DNA from: Bacillota bacterium
GTDB taxonomy: Bacteria; Bacillota; UBA4882; UBA8346
DNA length: 5,789 nt
NCBI GenBank assembly: GCA_003501365.1
Contig: DNPP01000401.1
Location: 1 to 5,789 of the forward strand
Direction: 5' to 3'
Part shown: piece by piece, positions 1 to 5,789 of the stretch
Layout: every line of letters starts with the position of its first letter
Position numbering within the stretch: the stretch's first letter is position 1
Position numbers and translations under genes: made by a program
Notes under the pieces: generated by a model
The model's input: only the letters and a program-made list of their open reading frames with translations
The model's database searches: none
What the model was told of the DNA's origin: nothing

Positions 1-1284
1 GAATTATTTTATCATTCGGAGCCGGATGTCGTTAAATTTGACCGTTTCTTGATCCATGGTATTGACAACGACTTACGGAAAAAAACATTTTGTACTCATA
101 TCGTTAATATGGCTAAAATGCTGGGAGTATTGATAATTGCCGAAGGGGTTGAAACCGCTGCGGAGTTTTCGACCTGTCAAAAAATTGGTTTCGATTTGAT
201 TCAGGGCTACTATATCCAAAAACCCACCTGCAATATTCAGGAACTTTCATATGGCTATTTTCAAACCGGCCAGGGCGAACTGGAAGGTAAAGACGGGGAG
301 TCTCGCGATGTTGAATTAATCACCCAAGCGATTATCCATTTGGAAACTATCGATGTAAACGATGATATCCGCATTTTATTCGATAAATTTCATAACAACT
401 TACAATTTGATTTCTTTCCGGTTATTGATAAATCAGGTGTTCCTTTGGGTATTATTCATGAAAAAAATATCAAGCAATATGTTTATTCGCCCTATGGCAA
501 AGATCTGCTGTTAAATAAATCGGTCACTTCCTCTCTGCGAAAATTCATCAATAAATACCCGGTAATTGATATCAATACTCCTCAAGAAAAAATCCTGGAG
601 ATATATCTAAATAATCCGGACTCCGAGGGGGTTATTATTACCAAAGCCCAAAGGTATTTTGGATTTTTGACCGCCAAATCCTTATTAAATATTATCAATG
701 AAAAAAATTTGGTCTTGGCCAGGGAGATTAACCCATTGACCAAGTTACCCGGGAATATTTTAATCAATCAATATATTTTAGATATTTATCACAATTTGGA
801 CTGTTATTACTATTTTATTTACTATGATTTCAATGATTTTAAACCGTTCAATGATAAACTGGGCTTTGGCAAGGGAGATCAGGTTATCAAATTATTCGCC
901 GATATTTTAAAAAACGTCTATCATTCGGACGATTCTTTTATTGGACATATTGGCGGCGACGATTTTTTTATCGGATTAAAGCGCGACGGTCCTTGCCTGA
1001 ATGATGAATTACAACTCACTAAAAAAGTGATCAGTCAATTTGCTTATACAGTTAGTGTTTTTCACAATAAAGAAGAGTTGGCCAAGGGATTCTATACGGC
1101 GAAAGATCGGTATGGTAAGAACCGGAGACTGCCTTTATTATCTGCTTGCGCTGCAGTATTGGAAATTGCCGCCGGTGAAAGAGGATTTTCTTCAGAAGAA
1201 TTGACTTTAAAACTTTCCCAGTTAAAAAAGACGGCTAAAGATTCTCCAGAGAACATTGTTTCCGCTTCGTTAAATGATCAATAA
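1..1284 (+). CDS. Cyclic-di-GMP signalling protein, EAL-CBS-CBS-GGDEF (5' partial)
   Basis: The reading frame is open from base 1, so the start lies outside the window; the TTG at 49 falls inside the EAL domain and is not the real start. The visible 427 residues begin in the last third of an EAL c-di-GMP phosphodiesterase domain: KFD (K12), AEGVE (E48, E51) and QGYY (Q68) are present, while the EAL and DDFG motifs would lie upstream. Residues about 105-238 look like a CBS pair, a possible nucleotide sensor. Residues about 243-410 form a GGDEF diguanylate cyclase domain, with NPLTKLPGN at 244, metal Asp D276, substrate-contact N284 and D293, and GGDDF at 318-322. Their spacing matches the PleD residues. 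The glutamate of GG(D/E)EF is Asp here, a variant I recall as common in EAL-CBS-GGDEF proteins. No RxxD inhibitory site precedes GGDDF. The protein may make, degrade or only sense c-di-GMP; sequence alone does not decide. The stop codon lies inside the terminator stem. Confidence 0.93.
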   Translation, partial: ELFYHSEPDVVKFDRFLIHGIDNDLRKKTFCTHIVNMAKMLGVLIIAEGVETAAEFSTCQKIGFDLIQGYYIQKPTCNIQELSYGYFQTGQGELEGKDGESRDVELITQAIIHLETIDVNDDIRILFDKFHNNLQFDFFPVIDKSGVPLGIIHEKNIKQYVYSPYGKDLLLNKSVTSSLRKFINKYPVIDINTPQEKILEIYLNNPDSEGVIITKAQRYFGFLTAKSLLNIINEKNLVLAREINPLTKLPGNILINQYILDIYHNLDCYYYFIYYDFNDFKPFNDKLGFGKGDQVIKLFADILKNVYHSDDSFIGHIGGDDFFIGLKRDGPCLNDELQLTKKVISQFAYTVSVFHNKEELAKGFYTAKDRYGKNRRLPLLSACAAVLEIAAGERGFSSEELTLKLSQLKKTAKDSPENIVSASLNDQ

Positions 1285-1319
1285 GCGGTACCGCCTCAAG
1301 TCCGGTACCGCTTATTTTT
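1280..1319 (+). terminator. Rho-independent terminator of the EAL/GGDEF gene
   Basis: A perfect 14-bp stem pairs 1280-1293 (AATAAGCGGTACCG) with 1303-1316 around a 9-base loop. A run of five T (1315-1319) begins within the end of the 3' arm. The gene's TAA stop (1282-1284) is built into the 5' arm. This separates the gene from the protease gene downstream. Confidence 0.9.
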
Positions 1320-1414
1320 AAATACATACTTCCTTATAAATTAAAAGCCATTCGGGAAGTCTATTCCTAGTCCGGAATCATTCAAAATCGGTCAATAATG
1401 AATTCTGCGGATTG

Positions 1415-1425
1415 GGAGGGAGGAA
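1415..1425 (+). promoter_or_regulatory. Ribosome binding site deciding the htrA start
   Basis: The purine tract GGAGGGAGGAA lies 11 bases upstream of the ATG at 1437. The spacing is somewhat long, but the earlier in-frame ATG at 1398 has no such tract before it. This favours the 1437 start, and the Shine-Dalgarno then falls inside the longer reading frame. Confidence 0.7.
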
Positions 1426-1436
1426 CCCTATTTATT

Positions 1437-2573
1437 ATGAATAGAAACAGTAAAGCGTCGCAATTTTTTCAACGGATATCGAAGAGTAAGTGTGACTTCA
1501 AAACCATAGTGTTCTTACTAATTATTGCTTTACTAATTGGAAGCAGCGTCGGTGGGCCTGTTATAAACAAATTTTTACCGAATAAGGAACGACAGAATTT
1601 TTTTAAAGCCGGGATCCCGGGAGATCCATCCTTGGTCACTCAAATCGCCAAAAAGGCCGGACCCTCCATCGTAGGGATCCGGATGGTAGTCATGGCGCCT
1701 TTAAACCAATTCTTGAAAAAACAAACTCAAATTGAAGGTTCAGGAATTATTATCAATCAAGACGGTTATATCATGACCAATTACCATGTAGTGCAATATG
1801 CCGATCCCCGTAATGCCAACCATCGACGCGTAACTCTGGAAGTATTCCTGCCGGATAAAAGGCAAGCCAAAGCCAAATTTATTGGAGGCGATTCGCTCAA
1901 TGATCTGGCAGTGATTCGGATCAATCTTAGAGACTTACCTGTGGCGGAGTTGGGAGATTCATCGAAACTGGAAGTGGGGGAGTTGGCGGTAGCGATTGGA
2001 AATCCTTTGGGTCAGGAGTTTGCAGGGTCGGTAACAACCGGTGTTATTAGCGCTTTGAACCGGACCGTTTCGGTTGAAGACCGTACCCTCAACTTGATCC
2101 AAACCGATGCAGCCATCAATCCGGGCAACAGTGGCGGGGCGCTGGTTAATCCGGAAGGTCAGGTTATCGGGATCAATACCATTAAGATTTCAGTCTCGGG
2201 GGTGGAAGGTTTAGGCTTTGCCATTCCGGTTAATGACGCCAAACCAATTATCAGCCAATTAATGAAGTACGGTTATGTGAGAGGGCGTCCTTTGATAGGG
2301 ATCAGCGGTAGGGATATAACCCAGGCTTTGGCGGATTATTATAAACTGCCGGTGGGAATTTTTATTGTGAAGGTGGCCCGGGGCAGCGGCGCCGATAAAG
2401 CCGGGATCCGAGTGAAGGATATTTTACTAAGCCTTGCTGGAAAAAGAGTGGCTACTATGAAAGATCTTAACCGGGCGAAGCGAGGTTATAAGGCCGGGGA
2501 TATAGTCAACGGTATCATTTTTAGGGCTAAAAAGCGGGTGGGTTTCAAGCTGACTTTTGGGGAAGAACATTAG
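1437..2573 (+). CDS. htrA: HtrA/DegS-type membrane-anchored serine protease, one PDZ domain
   Basis: This is a trypsin-like HtrA protease of 378 residues, a usual length for a one-PDZ member. A positively charged N-terminus precedes one hydrophobic segment (residues about 22-40), which should anchor the protein with its catalytic part outside the cytoplasmic membrane. The catalytic triad is complete: H117 in TNYHVV, D156 in NDLAVI and S232 in GNSGGAL. A PDZ domain fills residues about 284-375 and includes the AGIRVKDILL and DLNRAKRG segments. HtrA proteins degrade or refold damaged envelope proteins; DegS-like members also start stress signalling by cutting anti-sigma factors. Which role applies here cannot be told from sequence. 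An in-frame ATG at 1398 would add 13 residues, but 1437 has the ribosome binding site. The gene is flanked by terminators on both sides, so it is probably transcribed alone. I found no convincing promoter in 1317-1436. Confidence 0.95.
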   Translation: MNRNSKASQFFQRISKSKCDFKTIVFLLIIALLIGSSVGGPVINKFLPNKERQNFFKAGIPGDPSLVTQIAKKAGPSIVGIRMVVMAPLNQFLKKQTQIEGSGIIINQDGYIMTNYHVVQYADPRNANHRRVTLEVFLPDKRQAKAKFIGGDSLNDLAVIRINLRDLPVAELGDSSKLEVGELAVAIGNPLGQEFAGSVTTGVISALNRTVSVEDRTLNLIQTDAAINPGNSGGALVNPEGQVIGINTIKISVSGVEGLGFAIPVNDAKPIISQLMKYGYVRGRPLIGISGRDITQALADYYKLPVGIFIVKVARGSGADKAGIRVKDILLSLAGKRVATMKDLNRAKRGYKAGDIVNGIIFRAKKRVGFKLTFGEEH

Positions 2574-2621
2574 TGGGTCGCCGACGTAAACCCATTGATA
2601 AAGCCGTTGTAAAAGCAGCGA

Positions 2622-2658
2622 ATAAAGCCTATGGAACATGAAGTTCCATAGGCTTTAT
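2622..2658. terminator. Shared bidirectional terminator between convergent genes
   Basis: A perfect 16-bp inverted repeat pairs 2622-2637 (ATAAAGCCTATGGAAC) with 2643-2658 around a 5-base loop. It lies between the htrA stop (2573) and the dctP stop (2711) of the opposing strand. On the plus strand the stem ends in CTTTAT and is followed by GGTTTTAATTTCTTTT, a good U-rich tail. On the minus strand the tail is poorer (CTTTATTCGCTGCTTTT). It most likely ends htrA transcripts and plausibly dctP transcripts too. Confidence 0.85.
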
Positions 2659-2710
2659 CGGTTTTAATTTCTTTTGCCGAGAAATCAATATATCGTATAG
2701 AGGGGGTCTA

Positions 2711-3712
2711 TTATTTTACCGCCTGTATTTCTTTATAAAGCTTGCCGTACTTTGCGCCGAAACGTTTATTGACTTCATTGGTGACGGCCTTTTTGAAAAC
2801 ATCGATTTTTAAGCCGTTATTGGGTCCGATAACAATCATTCCTTTATCTTTGAGTTGAGCCAATTCCTCTGCTTCTTTTTCACTGGTCAGCGCGGTTGCT
2901 TTTTTCGATGTCTCTGCGGCGGCTTTTTGGATCGCTTGGCGAATGGCCGGGGAAAAATCCTGCCATACATCTTGGTTCATGATGACGGCTTCAGCAGCCA
3001 TGATATGTCCGGTCAACATCAAGTGGGATTGAACGTCGTAAAGTTTGCCGGAATAAATGGTATCGATCGGATTTTCCTGTCCGTTGATGGTTCCTGAAGC
3101 CAAGGCGGCTGGAGTTTCGGACCAGTCCAACGGTACTGCGACGGCGCCCATCCCTTCCACGGTGGCTGTATATATCGGAAAGGGAATAGCCCGGATTCTT
3201 AGGTCTTTGAGGTCTGCGGGAGTATAAATTGCTTTTTTGCTGGTCAGATGGCGGGTCCCAAAATAGAAGGTATAGAGAACACGCGCATTATGGCTCTTAA
3301 CAAGTCCGGCATTTAATTCTTTCATAATAGGCGAATCCGGTGAACATACTTTCATTAAATGATTGACGTCCCGGTAAAGATAAGGGGTATCCAGGGCGCC
3401 AAAATCTTCGTAAAGTGAACCGATGGCGGCCATGGTGTTGTGGCAGATGGCGATGGACCCGGTAGAAACAGCTTCTGTGACTTGCTGGAGATTACCAAGT
3501 TGCGAATTGGGATATACCAGAATCTTTACCTGGCCTTTGGTGTATTTTTCCACCAATTGGGCAAAGAGAGTAGCTTGTATTCCCGCTACACTGCTATCGG
3601 CATTCATGTGGGCATAACGCAAAGTTACAGTTTTTTCCGCTCCTTGCACCGTTCCTATGATTAAAATCGCTGTCAGTACAAAGAACAATAAAGATAAATG
3701 CAGTTTTTTCAT
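2711..3712 (-). CDS. dctP: TRAP transporter solute-binding protein, DctP family (orphan)
   Basis: This is the extracytoplasmic substrate-binding component of a TRAP transporter, 333 residues long, typical for DctP. These proteins usually capture carboxylates or related organic acids. A signal peptide covers residues 1-24 (MKKLHL, a hydrophobic core, then VQG before AEK). No lipobox cysteine is visible, so the product should be soluble in a periplasm. Family marks include GTRHLTSKK (152-160), LRIRAIP (171-177) with R174 at the position of the carboxylate-binding arginine, and the ASGTINGQENP segment ending at P215. The start at 3712 was chosen because AAGGAGA lies 8 bases upstream and the signal peptide begins there; the frame stays open to 3808, but that form would overlap the receptor gene. 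It follows the receptor gene by 82 bases. No DctQ or DctM gene is present in the window. The substrate is not predictable. Confidence 0.95.
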   Translation of the reverse strand: MKKLHLSLLFFVLTAILIIGTVQGAEKTVTLRYAHMNADSSVAGIQATLFAQLVEKYTKGQVKILVYPNSQLGNLQQVTEAVSTGSIAICHNTMAAIGSLYEDFGALDTPYLYRDVNHLMKVCSPDSPIMKELNAGLVKSHNARVLYTFYFGTRHLTSKKAIYTPADLKDLRIRAIPFPIYTATVEGMGAVAVPLDWSETPAALASGTINGQENPIDTIYSGKLYDVQSHLMLTGHIMAAEAVIMNQDVWQDFSPAIRQAIQKAAAETSKKATALTSEKEAEELAQLKDKGMIVIGPNNGLKIDVFKKAVTNEVNKRFGAKYGKLYKEIQAVK

Positions 3713-3720
3713 TTGTCCGA

Positions 3721-3727
3721 TCTCCTT
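3721..3727 (-). promoter_or_regulatory. Ribosome binding site of dctP
   Basis: The minus strand reads AAGGAGA here, 8 bases before the ATG at 3712. It fixes the start at the signal peptide rather than at the upstream in-frame ATG at 3808. Confidence 0.9.
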
Positions 3728-3794
3728 TATTTTGATTTTTGCTTCCCTGCAAAGCCGATTTGATTCTGCGCTTTCCTCCCTTCTCACTATGCGT

Positions 3795-5492
3795 TCAAGC
3801 TTTCGCATTTAGTTCAAAAACGATCACAGTATGATGTAAGTCATCGGCAATTTGGTTCAGACTTTCCGCCAAGGCAGCAACTTGCTGGCTGGAAGCGCTT
3901 TGCTCTTCGGCGTTGGATGAAACTTCTTCAGTGTTGGCGATAGTTTCTTCACTAATAGCGGCAATTTCATTAATGGTTTCAAGGACAGTCTGATTATTCT
4001 TGTCCATTTTGCGGGTTGAATCGACTACAATATCAATTTGTCCGAGATTATCATGTAAAGATTGGAAAATAAGCTGAAAATTGGTTGAGGTTTGGGTGAT
4101 CATGGTTTTACTATTTTCTGCAATTTTCAATCCGCCTTGGATAGTATTAACCGCTTCATCCGTCCGCGCTTTGATATTATGGACTAAACCGACGATCAAG
4201 GCGGCTGCTTTTTTGGATTCTTCGGCAAGTTTTCCAGTTTCCTGGGCAACGACTCCGAACCCTTTGCCGTGTTCGCCTGCACGGGCTGCCTCGATGGCGG
4301 CATTCAAAGACAATAGTGATGTTTGGTCGGCGATGCCATCGATGCTTGAGGTTATTTCAGTGATTTGATCCGTGGAGCGGCTTAAATCATTAATTACTAC
4401 ATTCATTTTTTGGGTGAAAACATACAGCTCTTGGATCCCATTCGCTACATCGGAACTGGCTTGTACACTGGTTTGGGCGGCTTGTGCCCCTTGTTGAAAT
4501 GCGGACGTAATCGTTAGTGTATTTTGGGAAATTTGTTGAACCAAGTCCGAAAGCAAATGGACATTATTAACAGTTTCCGCGATTTGTTCAGCTTGTCTGG
4601 TTGAACCTTTGACCAATTCTTCGGTAGCCCGGGCTACATCTGAAGAAGATTTGCCCGACTCGGAGGAGGCGGTTTTAAGTTCACGGCTGGCTTGATATAA
4701 GACATCCGACTGGGAGTTAATGTGGGTTACCAATTCTCTTAGATTGGTAATCGCGCGATTGAATTCGTGGATGGTCTTGGAAATTTCCGGAGAACCGTCG
4801 GATACGATATGCCGGGTTAAATCACCGGCGGCTAAGGACTTGGCAGCGGATTCAATTTGCTTTAGGGAAGCAGAGATTGAATTGGCAATCAGTAATCCGA
4901 TTAGAGTGGCAAAAAGAGCACTGATGACCATAATGATTATACCGTTTATTTTTGATTGGTTTAAAAAGAGGTTGTTGTTGGTAATTCCATTAGTAGTTTC
5001 CGAAGAAAGGGCAGAGCTGGCTCTGTCGAGAATGATCGTCAAATCGAAGATGGTATTGCGTAAATTTTCATAATCGCTTTTATTTGGAGGATTATTTAAA
5101 GCTTTTTTGATGAGAGCGAGTTTGTGGGAGATATTTTGTTTGTTCTCTTTATCCATCCATTCAAAGGCAATTAGCCCTTGACTGTAACTATCTAAGTAAC
5201 TAGTGGTCGTATTATTGATAATTGCTTCCAAGTAGCCGGCTTGCAGCTTGGTAATATTTTGCTTGAATCTGGAGATTTCGTTTAGGCGGGATGAATTTTT
5301 AACAAAAATATTTTGCGCCGTATGATGCATCGTGTTAATGATTCCAACATTGGTAAAGGTCTGTAAACCTAGAAAGAGAATCATGACCAGAATGACAACG
5401 AGGATTTGATAGAATACTTTCAAACGAGTTAGCCCCGTTACATCGGCAAATTTGGCGAATGTGCCGGTGATTTTTGAAATAAATTTGAGCAA
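3795..5492 (-). CDS. Methyl-accepting chemotaxis protein (transmembrane chemoreceptor)
   Basis: This is a 565-residue chemoreceptor that passes extracellular ligand signals to the CheA/CheW kinase array. TM1 spans residues about 27-47. An outer, mostly helical sensor region (about 48-180) follows, probably of the four-helix-bundle type. TM2 is about 182-204 and HAMP about 204-255; the proline usual at the HAMP entry is absent (SISASLKQIE). The signalling hairpin tip is clear at 384-416, with DQTSLLSLNAAIEAARAGE and GKGFGVVA. From the tip glutamate (E407) to each end of the bundle is about 152-158 residues, near the 154 expected for 22 heptads, so I infer the 44-heptad class. The C-terminus ends FELNAKA and lacks an NWETF-like methyltransferase tether. 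The start is TTG at 5492, supported by AGGGGG seven bases upstream; no usable ATG lies nearby. It is first in a probable two-gene unit with dctP. The ligand is unknown. Confidence 0.95.
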   Translation of the reverse strand: MLKFISKITGTFAKFADVTGLTRLKVFYQILVVILVMILFLGLQTFTNVGIINTMHHTAQNIFVKNSSRLNEISRFKQNITKLQAGYLEAIINNTTTSYLDSYSQGLIAFEWMDKENKQNISHKLALIKKALNNPPNKSDYENLRNTIFDLTIILDRASSALSSETTNGITNNNLFLNQSKINGIIIMVISALFATLIGLLIANSISASLKQIESAAKSLAAGDLTRHIVSDGSPEISKTIHEFNRAITNLRELVTHINSQSDVLYQASRELKTASSESGKSSSDVARATEELVKGSTRQAEQIAETVNNVHLLSDLVQQISQNTLTITSAFQQGAQAAQTSVQASSDVANGIQELYVFTQKMNVVINDLSRSTDQITEITSSIDGIADQTSLLSLNAAIEAARAGEHGKGFGVVAQETGKLAEESKKAAALIVGLVHNIKARTDEAVNTIQGGLKIAENSKTMITQTSTNFQLIFQSLHDNLGQIDIVVDSTRKMDKNNQTVLETINEIAAISEETIANTEEVSSNAEEQSASSQQVAALAESLNQIADDLHHTVIVFELNAKA

Positions 5493-5499
5493 AACGATT

Positions 5500-5505
5500 C
5501 CCCCT
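5500..5505 (-). promoter_or_regulatory. Ribosome binding site supporting the TTG start of the receptor
   Basis: The minus strand reads AGGGGG seven bases before TTG (5492-5490). With no in-frame ATG before the first transmembrane segment, this makes TTG the best start. Confidence 0.75.
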
Positions 5506-5533
5506 AAATTTATTTAATGTTTAATTTATTATA

Positions 5534-5567
5534 TTGTAACACAAATTTTACTATTTTTGTCTTACAA
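5534..5567. repeat. Paired TTGT-N3-ACAA palindromes, probable operator
   Basis: Two 11-bp palindromes, TTGTAACACAA (5534-5544) and TTGTCTTACAA (5557-5567), start 23 bp apart. They also form a larger inverted repeat: 5534-5545 against 5556-5567, 12 bp with one mismatch and a 10-base gap. They lie between the predicted promoter and the receptor start, with the right copy at the predicted transcription start (about 5565). The position suits a repressor site. A weak AT-rich hairpin in the 5' leader is the alternative reading. I do not recognise the regulator. Confidence 0.55.
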
Positions 5568-5571
5568 CAAA

Positions 5572-5600
5572 ATTATTTCGTTTTATAGTGAATCTGCCAA
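5572..5600 (-). promoter_or_regulatory. Sigma-A-like promoter of the receptor-dctP unit
   Basis: On the minus strand, TTGGCA (5600-5595, five of six consensus bases) and AATAAT (5577-5572, five of six) are separated by exactly 17 bp. Transcription would begin near 5565, giving a leader of about 73 bases. I saw no flagellar sigma-28 type promoter here, although many chemotaxis genes use one. Confidence 0.55.
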
Positions 5601-5621
5601 GTAACTTTCAGAATCTGACAA
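5590..5621. repeat. Direct repeat GAATCTG(C/A)CAA covering and flanking the -35 box
   Basis: GAATCTGCCAA (5590-5600) and GAATCTGACAA (5611-5621) match at 10 of 11 positions and start 21 bp apart, about two helical turns. The first copy contains the predicted -35 box. Tandem half-sites with this spacing beside a -35 box resemble activator sites of response regulators, but the sequence does not identify a factor. Confidence 0.4.
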
Positions 5622-5789
5622 ATTTACAACTTGCCCAATTAATTTTGAATTTTCATGCAAAAGTAAATGATTATATTTGAACACTTAAAATATTTATACT
5701 GGTAAAGGCAGCTGATACGGAGTTTCTTACTAAGCGGACAGCGAAGAATTTTTAATTACTTTTATATTTAAAACTTTATAAGTGATTTA

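Larger units (their letters stand above)
5493..5789. other. Gene-free right-end intergenic region
   Basis: This AT-rich stretch has no supportable reading frame on either strand. The half next to the receptor gene (5493-5621) holds the leader, the paired palindromes, the promoter and the direct repeat. In 5622-5789 I see no convincing terminator, RNA gene, riboswitch or promoter; it may be the control region of a neighbouring gene beyond the window. Confidence 0.6.

Noticed and set aside
1312..1340. Possible htrA promoter with TATAAA at 1335-1340
   Set aside because: The matching -35 position (1312-1317, TTATTT) is a poor match and sits inside the preceding terminator.
1398..1436. 13-residue longer start for the htrA product at ATG 1398
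   Set aside because: No Shine-Dalgarno precedes it, and the only purine-rich tract lies inside this extension, just before the ATG at 1437.
2427..2639. Minus-strand open frame of 70 codons overlapping the end of htrA and the terminator
   Set aside because: It lies opposite a well-supported gene, begins inside the terminator hairpin, and its translation resembles no domain I recognise.
3738..3753. Small hairpin TTTGC/GCAAA between the receptor gene and dctP
   Set aside because: A 5-bp AT-rich stem is too weak to be a terminator; the tract is more likely part of the intercistronic leader.
3713..3808. N-terminal extension of the dctP product starting at the ATG at 3808
   Set aside because: It would overlap the end of the receptor gene by 14 bases and put 32 charged residues before a clean signal peptide. 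The ATG at 3712 has a strong ribosome binding site 8 bases upstream.
4081..5073. Plus-strand open frames of 95 and 117 codons inside the receptor gene
   Set aside because: They are antisense shadows of a clear receptor coding sequence, without ribosome binding sites or recognisable domains.
5493..5565. Riboswitch, for example a c-di-GMP type, in the receptor leader
   Set aside because: The leader is short and AT-rich, and no conserved riboswitch core is visible.

Overview
The window holds four protein genes in two convergent pairs and looks like ordinary chromosome. I see no mobile element, CRISPR array, tRNA or rRNA. The DNA is fairly AT-rich. Shine-Dalgarno sites are strong and purine-rich (AAGGAGA, AGGGGG, GGGAGGGAGG), one gene starts with TTG, and rho-independent terminators are clear. 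These point to a Bacillota-type bacterium. The TRAP binding protein has an ordinary signal peptide and no lipobox cysteine. That would suit an organism with an outer membrane, such as a diderm Firmicute, but this is inference and the lineage is not settled.

Left half, plus strand. The 3' part of a cyclic-di-GMP protein (EAL end, CBS pair, GGDEF with a GGDDF active site) enters from the left edge and ends in a strong terminator at 1280-1319. After about 120 bases comes a membrane-anchored HtrA/DegS-type serine protease with a complete catalytic triad and one PDZ domain. A 16-bp hairpin at 2622-2658 closes this side and probably also terminates the opposing genes.

Right half, minus strand. A methyl-accepting chemotaxis receptor (TTG start at 5492) is followed after 82 bases by a TRAP-type (DctP) solute-binding protein. 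No terminator is visible between them, so they are probably one transcript. The membrane subunits DctQ and DctM are not downstream, because dctP ends at the terminator, and not upstream within the window. The binding protein is therefore an orphan paired with a chemoreceptor, which raises the possibility that it presents a ligand to the receptor.

Right end. The last 297 bases carry no gene but hold a compact regulatory region for the receptor-dctP unit. It has a sigma-A-like promoter, two 11-bp palindromes of the form TTGT-N3-ACAA at and just downstream of the expected transcription start, and an 11-bp direct repeat, 21 bp apart, whose first copy covers the -35 box. This operator-like layout and the receptor/orphan binding protein pairing are the most noteworthy content. 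I found nothing that clearly amounts to an undescribed system.
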